64,000 nt of DNA from DASSFG01 sp035550375 (GTDB taxonomy: Bacteria; Planctomycetota; Planctomycetia; Pirellulales; JAICIG01). Shown piece by piece: positions 27,483 through 38,699 of this stretch. Numbering within the stretch: position 1 is the first letter of the stretch; the number at the start of each line of letters is the position of its first letter. The notes below the pieces were generated by a model, which ran no database searches, was not told where the DNA came from, and saw only the letters and a program-made list of their open reading frames with translations. Where the stretch lies: contig DASZPH010000084.1 of assembly GCA_035550375.1 (NCBI GenBank), positions 192,765-256,764 of the forward strand, in the 5' to 3' direction. A program made the translations under genes and the position numbers.

Positions 27483-27751
27483 CTAGATTTCAAACCGCCA
27501 GGTTTTAGGGACTCGCGCGATTAAGGCGCGGCGGTCTACTTCAAACAGACCCATGGGAGCCACAAAACAGACTCTCCGCTCATTCGAGCGCGACTCGCCG
27601 ACCGCGTCCGGGTCCGTCTGGAGGGTGAGTTCGATTTCTCTGGCTGCGGCTGTGATCTCATGCCGTAGGTCGCTGCTTGCGGCGAGCTACAACTCTGCGA
27701 CTTCATCACGTGCCGCGTGCGGCCACTTGACCTTTTGACCTTATAGCTCAC
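27483..27751 (-). pseudogene. Decayed ParE/RelE-family toxin gene
   Basis: Read from GTG at 27749-27751 the frame begins VSYKVK but shifts at an 8-base direct duplication, AAGGTCAA twice at 27727-27742. Removing one copy restores a frame reading VSYKVKWPHAARDEVAEL, then a TAG stop (27687-27689), then LAASSDLRHEITAAAREI, TDPDAVGESRS, RRVCFVAPMGLFEVD and a final VPKTWRFEI with stop at 27483. The pattern AEL..AAS..ITAAA..GES..V..P..FEVD matches ParE/RelE-type toxins. At least two mutations inactivate it. Its start overlaps the antitoxin remnant. Confidence 0.55.
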
Positions 27752-27831
27752 AGACTTTCCAGGCGAGCGAACACTTCGTCCGTGGTGTAGCCCAGTCCGT
27801 GAGCGCATCACTGTAACTCCTCCTCACTCAC
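27748..27831 (-). pseudogene. Antitoxin remnant upstream of the toxin
   Basis: A short minus-strand frame reads VSEEELQ, a TGA stop, then CAHGLGYTTDEVFARLESL and a TGA stop at 27748. The end overlaps the toxin GTG by 4 bases, as in coupled toxin-antitoxin operons. Only the C-terminal tail of the antitoxin remains recognisable. Confidence 0.35.
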
Positions 27832-28133
27832 ATGGGGCTCGGCTCGCTGGCGGCTGCGTGAACGTGCCTAAGACCGGCCCCGCTTCGTTGCAGAACTCAA
27901 TTGGCTGCGCGAGATTCAATAAGCCTGCCGAGCAACTCGTTGTCAACGATGCCCCGCGTCATTCGCTGTTTTCCTTCTGACTTCGGTGCGCCCGTTTACA
28001 ACCATAGCCGCCTGTCCGTCCGGATGGCCAGTTCGCACCGCGCGCCGATTGCCCCTACAATATGCCATGAATCTGCCGGGCCCGGGCATTTCCAGTCATA
28101 CTCAGGGGCCGGCCGCCAGCGAACGAAGTAAGC
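27832..28133. other. Gap after the toxin-antitoxin remnant
   Basis: These 302 bases show no convincing gene, promoter or hairpin. They may include further decayed antitoxin sequence but none is recognisable. Confidence 0.4.
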
Positions 28134-28868
28134 ATGAAATCAGCTCTTTGGGTCTTCCTTGTTCTCGGCATGGCAGCACTTGCCGGCGGTCCTCCATCAC
28201 CGCCGGAGCTCTCGAAGATCATGCCGCCGGACGATTTGATTGCTCAGGTGAAGGTCTTCCACAAAAGCCTGTTTGAGATGTCGGTCGACGAGCAGTCGTG
28301 GCAGGACAACGCCCACAAGGTGGTGCGCGATGCCCAGACGCTCGCGGCGGTGGCCTTGATGCTCGGCCTCTATGATTCGGACCACGAGCTAAAGACGGCG
28401 GCCCCCGCGGTCATGGATGCCGCCCAGGCTCTGTCGGAAACAAAGGAATATGGCGCCGTCCAGGCTGCCCTCAACGCCCTCAATGCCGCCCTCGACGACC
28501 GTCCGGCCGCCGCCGGGGCGTTCCAACCGCGACAGGTCGGTACCATGGGTCAGCTCATGAAGCAGGCCGGGTTTGCCAACAACCGAATCCGGCGCGGAAT
28601 GCGGCGAATCGCCGATAAAACCGACGAAAATGCCCGTGACGCGGCCATGCTGGCGGCCATCGGGCAGGCGATTGTCTACGACGCGGAGTGGGCCCAGCGG
28701 GGTGGCAAGGCCGAACAATGGTATCAGTTGTGCGGCGAAATGCGCGACCGGGCCGGTAAACTCAATGCGGCTGTCCGGGCCGCCGATAAGGAGGGGACAG
28801 AACGGACGTGTCAGGAGCTTGAAAGAACCTGCAACGCCTGCCACGCCATGTTTCGCTCGGCGAAGTAG
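28134..28868 (+). CDS. Secreted monohaem c-type cytochrome (cytochrome c'-like)
   Basis: The 244-residue protein has a signal peptide (MKSALWVFLVLGMAALAGG) and a single C-terminal haem site, CNACH (CxxCH), six residues before the end (HAMFRSAK). Placing the haem motif at the C-terminus after a helical bundle is the layout of cytochrome c'. Here the protein is about twice the usual 130-150 residues and may contain two four-helix bundles, only the second with haem. It acts in the periplasm. Confidence 0.7.
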   Translation: MKSALWVFLVLGMAALAGGPPSPPELSKIMPPDDLIAQVKVFHKSLFEMSVDEQSWQDNAHKVVRDAQTLAAVALMLGLYDSDHELKTAAPAVMDAAQALSETKEYGAVQAALNALNAALDDRPAAAGAFQPRQVGTMGQLMKQAGFANNRIRRGMRRIADKTDENARDAAMLAAIGQAIVYDAEWAQRGGKAEQWYQLCGEMRDRAGKLNAAVRAADKEGTERTCQELERTCNACHAMFRSAK

Positions 28869-29008
28869 ACTAGCAAGGAACGGACGCCATTTTAGACGCT
28901 GCCAAGGAATCTGTCGGTGCGCTGTGTCTTCACGGACCGCGCCCCCAATTTGTTGGCGGCCTCTTACTGAAAAGCCCTCCAACCAGCAGCCGGTCCGACT
29001 TCGTCGTC

Positions 29009-31081
<2,073 letters not shown>

Positions 31082-31120
31082 GCTCTGACCGCTAAGGGTT
31101 GGAGCCCATGACGGCGCACC

Positions 31121-32869
31121 TTATCCTGGTGGCCGTCTTCGGCAATAGGCAACGGGCCAAAGAGCCCAGCAGGCCGACGCAATTAGGGCGCATATCACGA
31201 GCGGTGCCCAGCCTGGCAGTTGGCCGAGCGCGACAGCCACACGGTCGCCGGCGCCAAAGAACCACCATTGCTCAATGAAATCCCTGGCAGCCTGATCGTT
31301 GGCGTGGGCAGCCGCGGCGGACGATCCAAGGGCGAAATCGTGCGCCCAGGCGACACCTCCCTTGGCGGCCCGCCATGCGGCCGCGCCGCCGCCCAAGGCG
31401 AACCATCCCAGCGCCATGCCGCCGAAGGCGAAGATGCCGGTGCCGAGGCCCCCGATGCCGATGATCCCCACACTGGCTGCGCCCAGCGCCACGATGCCCA
31501 CGCTGATACACCCCAGTGCCACCAATCCCACGCTGAACACCCCGCCCACGGCAATTGTTCCCACGGCCACATTGCCCATCGCGAAGATCACGCCATAGGC
31601 GCGCTCGCCGAGGGCGATCCAACCGCGGGCGACTTGCCGCTGTTGGATCGCGAGCACGTCGCCGCCTGGCAGTTGTGGACTTGAAAAGCGGATTTCCACC
31701 AGCGGCAAACCGAGCAGGCGGGTTGAACTGGTCCACTGCCGCCCTTCCCAACGTGACTGCCGCTCTTTCAATCGGGTCTGGGGAAGTTGCGGGCTTCCGG
31801 CGGCGGTCTCCTCCGCCACAATCTGGCGCTCACGGCGAATCAAGAGCCAAGTCCAGAGCCCCGAAAATGTCAGGAAGCCGACCATCCAGGCGCCGAACCA
31901 CGCCAGATACGCTGCCTGGCCTACAGCACGGACGTTCCACCAGCCGAGTCCCAGCGCGGCAAATGGCGCGATGAAAAAGGCCAGGGCAATCGCGTAAATA
32001 AAGAGTGCTCGTCGATAAAGGTCTCGTTCGCGCTGGTAGCGGGCCGTTTGCCAACTGCACCATGCGCCCAGCGCCGCGCCGAGGATCCCCATCAGCGCTC
32101 CGCCGACCGCGGAGGCGCCGACCGATGCTGCCACCTTGGCGACGGGCACGGCCCCCTTGGCGACTCCTCCCACCGTCGCCGCCGACGCACTCGCGGCGCC
32201 GATGCCCGGCAAGGCGGCAAGCACCGCGGTGGTGAAGGCCGCCCCGGGAGCCGATCGTCTGAGCGCCGATTCGATCGTGGCGGCCAGATCGGCCCTCAGC
32301 ATCTCGCGTCCCCGCGTAAGCCGTTGCTTGACCGCGGCTTCCGTCAGATCGAGAGCCGAAGAGACCCCGGCGACCGTCTCGCCGTCGCGATAGAACAACA
32401 CCAGCGGCTCACGATAAGTTTCCGGCAGGCCACTCAACGCCGCCCAGACAAGCCCTTGTTCTTCCCGCGAAATTGCTTGCTCGGCGGGCGTCGGGCCGTT
32501 TGCCGGCAGGTGGTTCGCATCCTTAATGGGCTTGCTTTTCTCCTGGCGACGCACCGACGCCAGTGCCAGGTTGCGTGCGATGCCGCAGACCCAGGACTTG
32601 AATTTCGACAGCTCCCGCAATTCGCCGAGCTGCCTCCAGGCCGCCACGAACGCCTCTTGCGCCACGTCTTCGCTGCCTCCGACGTCTCCTAGCAGGGCGT
32701 ACGCCACACCGCAGACCGCAGCCTGATGTCGTCCCACCAATTCGCCAAAGGCAGCTCGATCACCGCTACGGGTGCGACCTACGAGTTCAACGTCGGCGAT
32801 CATCGCGGGGTTCGATTCTGTTGTCACATTGGACCCTTTAACTGCGGAGTCGGCCCTTTCATTAGTCAT
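31121..32869 (-). CDS. ECF sigma factor fused to a multi-helix membrane domain with pentad repeats
   Basis: The 582-residue protein begins with an ECF sigma factor. Region 2 is at about residues 25-95 (GDRAAFGELVGRHQAAVCGV; DVAQEAFVAAWRQL; FKSWVCGIARN) and region 4 at about 140-190 (LPETYREPLVLFYRDGETV; LTEAAVKQRLTRGREML). An Ala/Gly-rich hydrophobic stretch follows, then predicted membrane helices (LFIYAIALAFFIAPFAALGL and others). Next come about twelve consecutive five-residue units of pattern xGxx(A/S/G): VGTIA, LGCIS, VGIVA, LGAAS and so on. A soluble part and final helix (PLVICALIASACWALWPV) complete it. The fusion would hold the sigma factor at the membrane. The ATG at 32869 is chosen because codons further upstream are low-complexity. 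Confidence 0.8.
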   Translation of the reverse strand: MTNERADSAVKGSNVTTESNPAMIADVELVGRTRSGDRAAFGELVGRHQAAVCGVAYALLGDVGGSEDVAQEAFVAAWRQLGELRELSKFKSWVCGIARNLALASVRRQEKSKPIKDANHLPANGPTPAEQAISREEQGLVWAALSGLPETYREPLVLFYRDGETVAGVSSALDLTEAAVKQRLTRGREMLRADLAATIESALRRSAPGAAFTTAVLAALPGIGAASASAATVGGVAKGAVPVAKVAASVGASAVGGALMGILGAALGAWCSWQTARYQRERDLYRRALFIYAIALAFFIAPFAALGLGWWNVRAVGQAAYLAWFGAWMVGFLTFSGLWTWLLIRRERQIVAEETAAGSPQLPQTRLKERQSRWEGRQWTSSTRLLGLPLVEIRFSSPQLPGGDVLAIQQRQVARGWIALGERAYGVIFAMGNVAVGTIAVGGVFSVGLVALGCISVGIVALGAASVGIIGIGGLGTGIFAFGGMALGWFALGGGAAAWRAAKGGVAWAHDFALGSSAAAAHANDQAARDFIEQWWFFGAGDRVAVALGQLPGWAPLVICALIASACWALWPVAYCRRRPPG

Positions 32870-33055
32870 GTTGCGCCAAGACACCGCGCGGTGACAAGAA
32901 ATGAGCGTCGCGGCGCCGCGACCCCTTCGATGGGTGGGTGCGGTGGGGGGTGGGGGGTGGCGACCGGATTTTGTCACCATCGCCAAGTTTCAGCCGACAT
33001 GATGACGACGCGCTGAGCGGCAGGCAAAAACCCCACCCACTTTGGAGAAATTTCG

Positions 33056-34357
33056 ATGTTCAACCGTCTTGCCATGAATTCGTTGTTGTCGGCGATGGCG
33101 CTGGTCTTCTCCTGCTCCTTGACGAGCTGGGGTGACGAAACCTTCACTCTTGCTAACGGTTTGCGGGTTCGCCTCGTGCCCGAGCGCGATCCGGGGAATG
33201 TTTGTGTGGTTCTGGCCGTGCGGGCCGGAATTGTCCAGGAAGGCAAACAAGAATCCCATTTGGCCCATGTGACGGAGCACGCAACGGTCTACGACTTGGC
33301 CGAGGCGGGCCTTGCCGAGACGGTCAAGCGATGGTTTGGGCAGGGCAAAGCAAACGCCGAAACGCTGGGGGAGTTGATGTACTTCGATTTACACTGCAAG
33401 CGGGACGAGTTGCCGACGGGGTTAGCGATTCAGGCTGCGAGGTTGGCCAAGATGAACTACTCCGCTGCGACGCTCGAGCGGGAAATTCCCAGAGCGCTCG
33501 CTGAGTTCGAGCATTTGTCGCGACAGCCCGGTGGCATGGGAAAGTTCGCCCTTATCCCCTTCGTCCAGGCAGCCCTCTATGGCGAAACCAAGGTGCCCAT
33601 AAGGCGCCAGACAAAACAAATCGGCGTTCAGGAGGTTCGCGTCTTTCATGACCGTTCGTTCCGAGTCCCGTCGGCAACGTTGGTTGTGGTGGGCGATTTC
33701 GACGCGACCAAAGCTCGTCAAGAGATCGAACAGCGCCTTGGCACTCTGGCGCAGAACAAGACCGCGACTTCGACACGCCCTGTGCTGATGCCGGGCAAAC
33801 ACCGCGTGCAATGGGACGTGCCGAAGCGGCATGCGTTTGTCGCTTGGCGGATTCCAGAGGTCAGTGCGTCAGACTATCCGGCCGTCTGGCTGGTGGGCCG
33901 GCTGCTACAAAACCGGCTGTTCGACTCGGCCGCCCGCGCGGGGGCTGGGCAGTTTCAGGTCTACACCGACCTGGACCAAATGCTGGTTATCGGGTGCGAG
34001 GTACAAGACGAGCCAAGCTTCGACGCCGCCCACAGGGCGGTCATGAGCGAACTGGAACGGCTGCGCCAGCCGGGTGGCATCGACCGGGCCGCTTTGCGAC
34101 TGGGTTGCGATCAGCTTGAGCGATTTCAAAAGACGAACCTGGACGAAGTCCCGCTACCGCAAGGCATGACGCGCGCGATGGCCCGCGCGAATCTCGAGTT
34201 GCAGCGACTCGTGGTGCAGACGCTTGTCGGCGACTGGGAGCAATTCTTGACGAAGCTGAGGGCCGTCTCGTCTCGGTCAGCCGAGGCCGCGGTTGGTAAG
34301 TGGTTGTCCCCTGAGCGGGCATGCTTCGTCGAAGTCGTACCCGAAGGTGGCGAGTGA
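33056..34357 (+). CDS. Secreted M16-family zinc protease-like protein
   Basis: The 433-residue protein has a signal peptide (NSLLSAMALVFSCSLTSWG) and the M16 inverted zinc motif HxxEH as H71-V-T-E74-H75, preceded by SHLAH. The C-terminal half (about 230-433) resembles the second, non-catalytic M16 domain (AFVAWRIPEV; VWLVGRLLQNRLF). The third zinc ligand, a Glu about 75 residues on, could be in the LEREIPRALAEFEHL helix. It may cleave small peptides outside the cytoplasm. The sigma gene is divergent; the shared region is about 190 bases. Confidence 0.75.
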   Translation: MFNRLAMNSLLSAMALVFSCSLTSWGDETFTLANGLRVRLVPERDPGNVCVVLAVRAGIVQEGKQESHLAHVTEHATVYDLAEAGLAETVKRWFGQGKANAETLGELMYFDLHCKRDELPTGLAIQAARLAKMNYSAATLEREIPRALAEFEHLSRQPGGMGKFALIPFVQAALYGETKVPIRRQTKQIGVQEVRVFHDRSFRVPSATLVVVGDFDATKARQEIEQRLGTLAQNKTATSTRPVLMPGKHRVQWDVPKRHAFVAWRIPEVSASDYPAVWLVGRLLQNRLFDSAARAGAGQFQVYTDLDQMLVIGCEVQDEPSFDAAHRAVMSELERLRQPGGIDRAALRLGCDQLERFQKTNLDEVPLPQGMTRAMARANLELQRLVVQTLVGDWEQFLTKLRAVSSRSAEAAVGKWLSPERACFVEVVPEGGE

Positions 34358-34386
34358 CGAGGGCGCAGGTCGACCTCGTCCGACCT

Positions 34387-34989
34387 CTACGATGGCGTCT
34401 GAAGGTGCCGGCTATCATTCCAGAATGAAATGGCCGGTTCCTCTCGCGAGTGCTCATAACCCAGCGCGCTGAGCGCTGCTGTGGAGAGAATGAAATATCG
34501 CGCGTCCTGGACCGGCAAACCGAGCCACCGGGCCGCCAGCACCCGCGAAAAATGGCTGTGACCAAACATCAGCAGGCTGGCGTCTCGCTGACGCACTCGA
34601 GCGATCACGCGGTCGGCGCGGGCGGTGAGCGTCGCGAAGGATTCGCCGTTGGGACAACCGTCGCGGAACAAAAGCCACCCCGGTCGCTGCTGGCGGATTT
34701 CGGCCGTCCGCCGCCCCTCGTAGTCGCCGTAGTTCCACTCGGCCAGGTCGGGATCGACGTCGGCCTGCTGGCCGAAGCCCGCCAGTTCGCAGGTGCGGCG
34801 GGCGCGGCCGAGGGGGCTGGTGAGCACGGCGGCGAACGTCAATTCGCGCAATCGCCGACCGAGTTCGCGCGCCTCGGCCTCGCCGCGCGACGTGAGCGGA
34901 ATGTCGGTCAGTCCCGTGTGCCGCCCGGAAAGCGACCACTCGGTTTCACCATGCCGTGCCAAGTATACGGTCGGCAACTCCTCGCTCAT
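34387..34989 (-). CDS. Histidine phosphatase family protein (phosphoglycerate-mutase-like)
   Basis: The 200-residue protein has the RHGETEWS motif (residues about 12-19) with the catalytic His, the ETEWSLSGRHTGLTDIPLT segment, LTSPLGRARRTCEL, and the second catalytic His in FGHSHFSRVLAARWL. It matches broad-specificity phosphatases rather than the glycolytic mutase. The start chosen is the ATG at 34989, with GAGG 8 bases upstream; a GTG six bases earlier is possible. It is the last of four minus-strand genes and lies 27 bases after the FHA gene. Confidence 0.87.
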   Translation of the reverse strand: MSEELPTVYLARHGETEWSLSGRHTGLTDIPLTSRGEAEARELGRRLRELTFAAVLTSPLGRARRTCELAGFGQQADVDPDLAEWNYGDYEGRRTAEIRQQRPGWLLFRDGCPNGESFATLTARADRVIARVRQRDASLLMFGHSHFSRVLAARWLGLPVQDARYFILSTAALSALGYEHSREEPAISFWNDSRHLQTPS

Positions 34990-35016
34990 GGCCACAACCT
35001 CGCCGTTGTCTTTCAG

Positions 35017-36150
35017 CTAAGGGGCAAAAACTTCCTGGGCGTTGAGCACGTCATTGACAACGCTCAACCGCAGCACCCGATTGCCCGATTCTAGGCCGAC
35101 GACAACGGCGCTCAGGCAACCGAAGAAGGCGGTCAGTTGCGGCGGCGTGCAACTTGAGAGCCAGCCGTAAAGGAGATTCGGATCATAGAACCGAAAGAAA
35201 GATTGTTTGCCCCGCTCGTCCTGACGGGAAAAAACACTGCGAAGGTGGCCGAGCACCTCCTCGAATTCGGCCTCCGCCTCGGCCAGGATCCCTGGGTTCT
35301 TGCCGATCGCGGCGTGCCACGACAAAAGGAAGGCGCAATCGGGGCGCACCTCGATCAGATAGGGCGCTACGGCGGCCAGATAGGGCGAAGACGCACCCGA
35401 TAGGAGCGTTTCGGTGCGAAGGCTTTCACGCTTCGCCTCCTGCACCAGAGCATGCGCAATCGAGCCATCGACGATGGCATAGAGCTGTCCCGCAGCTTCC
35501 GCCGGTTGCCGGAGCCGCAACAAATGACCATAGGATGAGGCATCGAGCGTCGGGTCGTCATCCGGCGGCATCCCCGCCTCGGCCTGCGACGGATCCACGC
35601 CCCCGACCTTACCACCCGGGGGAGGCGAGTCATGGGTTGCCGGCGCCTGCCGGTTCACCCCATCGAACGGGGCATGCATACGCTCGAGCCCCTCAAATGC
35701 GTCGCGGCCGACAAAGACGGTGCCTGAATCGCCCGGCGACTGTCCGGGTTTCCAGGCCAGCGGAGGCAAATCGGCTCGCGTCGGCGCGGTGGGCCGATGC
35801 CGTTGCGTCTCATCTCCAGGGAGCGCCTCAAGCTGGAGTGGCGCCGGTTCGGCGCCTTCCAGCGACACGGAAAAAAGGGTTCGACCGGCGCGGATCTGGT
35901 CGCCCGTTTGTACGGTCGCTTCGACCACCTGCCGCCCATTAAGGAACAGGCCGTTACGGCTCCCCAGGTCGCGAACCTTCGGGGTTTCTCCCGAAAACTC
36001 GATCGAGAAGTGCGTCCCCGACATGGTCGGGTCGTCGGTGATGGCGATGTCGGCTTTGCTCGTGCGTCCCACGCGCAGGGATTCTTCCGGGGCGAGCAGA
36101 ATACGTTGTCCGGCCCGGGCGCCGCTTTGAATTGTAATGGTTAGCCGCAC
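35017..36150 (-). CDS. FHA domain plus DUF4123 domain protein
   Basis: The 377-residue protein begins with a forkhead-associated domain (about residues 1-95): LRVGRTSKADIAI, MSGTHFSIEF and DLGSRNGLFLNGR carry the phosphothreonine-binding pattern. A Pro-rich linker follows. The C-terminal half (about 225-345) resembles DUF4123, with LYAIVDGSIAHALV, APYLIEVRP, RFYDPNLLYGWL and TPPQLTAFFGCL. DUF4123 proteins usually act as adaptors for type VI secretion effectors, and FHA proteins regulate such systems. No other secretion gene is here. The start was set at GTG 36150, as the ATG at 36516 would run through the MFS gene's end; GGAAGAG precedes it. Confidence 0.75.
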   Translation of the reverse strand: MRLTITIQSGARAGQRILLAPEESLRVGRTSKADIAITDDPTMSGTHFSIEFSGETPKVRDLGSRNGLFLNGRQVVEATVQTGDQIRAGRTLFSVSLEGAEPAPLQLEALPGDETQRHRPTAPTRADLPPLAWKPGQSPGDSGTVFVGRDAFEGLERMHAPFDGVNRQAPATHDSPPPGGKVGGVDPSQAEAGMPPDDDPTLDASSYGHLLRLRQPAEAAGQLYAIVDGSIAHALVQEAKRESLRTETLLSGASSPYLAAVAPYLIEVRPDCAFLLSWHAAIGKNPGILAEAEAEFEEVLGHLRSVFSRQDERGKQSFFRFYDPNLLYGWLSSCTPPQLTAFFGCLSAVVVGLESGNRVLRLSVVNDVLNAQEVFAP

Positions 36151-36259
36151 GTGAACGCTCGCTCTTCCGCTCCCATCGGTCGGAATGCCACGCTGGCGAC
36201 GCCACGCTCCGTGATCACACCGCCCAAAGAAACTATATCCCGGATCTCTGGCTGCCCGC

Positions 36260-37720
36260 TCAATTATCCTGGACTTTCTGTTCACGGTTGCCAAGTATTT
36301 GCTCGCCGCCGGCCAATTCCGTTGGCTGGCCTGCGATCGAGGGCTGAGATGCCCGCCCGGTATTCGACTCGTGGGAACCCCAAAGGGCCAATAAGAACGC
36401 ACAAGCCGCCAACGGCAGCAAGCCGGCCACAAAGATTCCATCGGCGTAGGAGCCCGTCTGGTCCACACGCTGGCCGACCAGATTCTGCATGGCGGCGGTG
36501 CAAGTCCATGTGGCACAACCCAATACGCCTGTCACTTTGCCCTGATGGCGGACCGAAAGTTCCTGAGTCAACGAGTAATAGTTGGGAAACAGGCCAAGTC
36601 CGCCAAAGCCGATAAGCAGGAGCATCCCCAGAAGGAGCGGCCCGGGCGGCAAATGGGCAGCCACGGTGGCCAGCCCCGTCAGACACGCGCAAGCAGCAAA
36701 CGTTGTCATGCGGGCGCGGTGAAGCGGCCAGCCGACCAAGGTGAGCCGTTTCGCGACCAGCCCGACCGTCAGGCTTCCCGTGCCCGCGGCCGCGAAATAG
36801 GCCGACGTGAACCAATTGACGGCCGTTCGATCGTAGTGATGAAACTCGCGCAGAAACTTGGGGAGCCAGGCGCGGAAGAAATGGAAACAGAGGTTGATCA
36901 GAACGACCGTCAGCAGAAGCGCCGCAAAGCGTCGCCAAAAGACGAAAGTTTCGCTCGGGGCCTGGCCGGTCGTTGCACGGCCCAGGTGAGGGTTCGCGCT
37001 TTGCTCGCGGGTTTCGGCACGGTCTTGCCTGCTCGGTTGGAGATGGTCGTCCTTTGCGCCCCGGTGTTCCAGGTCCCCGGCGCGAACCGTCCACAGCCAG
37101 GGCACGATCCACGCCAGCCCCAACACGCCGATGACCTGAAATGGCATTCGCCACGAGCCCGGCACGTCGCTCACCAGCACCTGCACCACCAGCGGCGTCA
37201 GGATGGCGCCGACCGCGGCGCCGCTCTGCAGCAGGCTGTTCCCCAGAGGACGATCCTGCGGCGACAGAAGGCGCTGCGAAGTGACCAGGGCGCAGGGCCA
37301 CTGGCCGGCTTCAAAGAAACCTAGCGCCACCCGGCATACCAAAAGGCCAAGATAGCCGGCAGGAAGGGCGTCTCGCATGGCCGGCGGCACCAGCGCCTCG
37401 CCGATCGGCTCGGCGTAGGCGGCTGCGAACCCCGAAATCGACCAGCCCGCCAGCACGAGCGGATAAAGCCAGCGGATGCTCACAACGTCGGCAACCAGGC
37501 CGGTGACGAGACCTCCTAACGCAAAGGCCACGCCGAAGCCGAACTCAAGGTTGCCGTACTGCTCGTTGTTGAGGTGCAACTCGCGGCTGATGTCGGTGAT
37601 GGTCACCGCCAGCGTCTGGCGATCCATGTAGTTGAGCATGGTGGCCAGCAGCAGAATGCCGCAGACTTGCCATTTCCAGGCAGACGAACGGACGGGGGCG
37701 ACGCCGTTCAGCCGTTCCAT
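36260..37720 (-). CDS. Major facilitator superfamily transporter
   Basis: The 486-residue protein has twelve predicted membrane helices, beginning with WQVCGILLLATMLNYMDRQT. The conserved MFS motif between helices 2 and 3 is GLVTGLVADVVSIRW, and a long central loop (residues about 220-265) contains charged text. NYMDRQTLAVTITDISRELH is typical of the anion:cation symporter branch that carries organic acids such as hexuronates. A longer-than-usual C-terminal tail (SHESNTGRASQPSIAGQPTE) is hydrophilic. Its ATG lies inside the end of the creatininase gene (13-base overlap), so the two are translationally coupled. Confidence 0.87.
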   Translation of the reverse strand: MERLNGVAPVRSSAWKWQVCGILLLATMLNYMDRQTLAVTITDISRELHLNNEQYGNLEFGFGVAFALGGLVTGLVADVVSIRWLYPLVLAGWSISGFAAAYAEPIGEALVPPAMRDALPAGYLGLLVCRVALGFFEAGQWPCALVTSQRLLSPQDRPLGNSLLQSGAAVGAILTPLVVQVLVSDVPGSWRMPFQVIGVLGLAWIVPWLWTVRAGDLEHRGAKDDHLQPSRQDRAETREQSANPHLGRATTGQAPSETFVFWRRFAALLLTVVLINLCFHFFRAWLPKFLREFHHYDRTAVNWFTSAYFAAAGTGSLTVGLVAKRLTLVGWPLHRARMTTFAACACLTGLATVAAHLPPGPLLLGMLLLIGFGGLGLFPNYYSLTQELSVRHQGKVTGVLGCATWTCTAAMQNLVGQRVDQTGSYADGIFVAGLLPLAACAFLLALWGSHESNTGRASQPSIAGQPTELAGGEQILGNREQKVQDN

Positions 37721-38466
37721 GAGCTGCCATCCCAGGCCAGCACCCGATGCAGCAGCTTCACGACGTCGTCAGCGAAAACGCGAAACAGCGTCTCTCCTTT
37801 TTCAGCGCTCGCGAAACGCGGGTCGCCGATATGCCCCGGAGCGCTGCGGTCTTTAGTCACCCAGCCGCGGTAAGCGGGCTCAAAGCCGACGCCAAAATCG
37901 ACCGGCTCGACCCTCGTCAGGTCGCCGACCAGGTGCGGCGCGATTCGCAGCATCATCGACGTCTCCCACTCGCAGGCATGGCCCATGCGTTGCTGCTGAA
38001 TCGTCGTGTCGACCAGGTGCGGCTGCCCACCCAGCGTCCAGTACGTGGAAAATACGAGCAGCAGATCTTTGCGCTGCCGGTGTCTCTGCCGCACCTCAAA
38101 GACGGCCTGCTCGCCCGGCACGATATTGCCGCCGTGACCGTTGACGAGCACGATTCGCTTGAACCCGTGGAAGATGAAGTTCTCCATCAGGTCGGCCAGC
38201 ACGTCGAGATACGTCCGGGGCGCGGCGGAGAGCGTGCCCGCAAAGTCGAGGTGGTGATCGGAGTTACCCAGCCAGAGCAGCGGGGCAAACAGCACGCGGT
38301 CTCCGACTCGCTCCGCCGCCCGGCGGATCACTTCGCCCAGCAGCATGCTGTCTGTGAACACCGGCATGTGCCGGCCGTGCTGCTCCAGCGCGGCAACGGG
38401 AAAAACGATCGGCGTGTCTTTGGGCAGGTCGGCAACCTGCGGCCACTTGAGGTCGCTGAGTTGCAT
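37708..38466 (-). CDS. Creatininase family protein
   Basis: The 252-residue protein has creatininase-family features: FPVAALEQHGRHMPVFTDS with the metal-binding Glu and His, SDHHLDFAGTLS, and VLVNGHGGNIV. Members cleave amide bonds in cyclic or formamide compounds (creatininase, mycofactocin MftE). The start at 38466 begins the conserved part; an upstream ATG at 38499 is less likely. It is the first gene of a minus-strand run with an MFS transporter, suggesting uptake and hydrolysis of a small amide or lactam. Confidence 0.85.
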   Translation of the reverse strand: MQLSDLKWPQVADLPKDTPIVFPVAALEQHGRHMPVFTDSMLLGEVIRRAAERVGDRVLFAPLLWLGNSDHHLDFAGTLSAAPRTYLDVLADLMENFIFHGFKRIVLVNGHGGNIVPGEQAVFEVRQRHRQRKDLLLVFSTYWTLGGQPHLVDTTIQQQRMGHACEWETSMMLRIAPHLVGDLTRVEPVDFGVGFEPAYRGWVTKDRSAPGHIGDPRFASAEKGETLFRVFADDVVKLLHRVLAWDGSSWNG

Positions 38467-38699
38467 GGATGGTGGGGGGCAACAGTATAGGAGGCGCAAC
38501 AGAAAACCCGGTCGCAGGCGGGGCAGGTACCTGGACCGGGCTGTGCCAGACGTGGGTCTGGTTCTCTCAAGCTAGCAATTAAGGCCAGCGATTTCAATAC
38601 GCCCGGAAGGATTTTGAGCGTCGCATCCTGGTGCGATGCGGCGCTCGCCAAGATCGGGAATTTCCTGACACTTGCTCCTCGAAGATGCCAACTTCCCCG

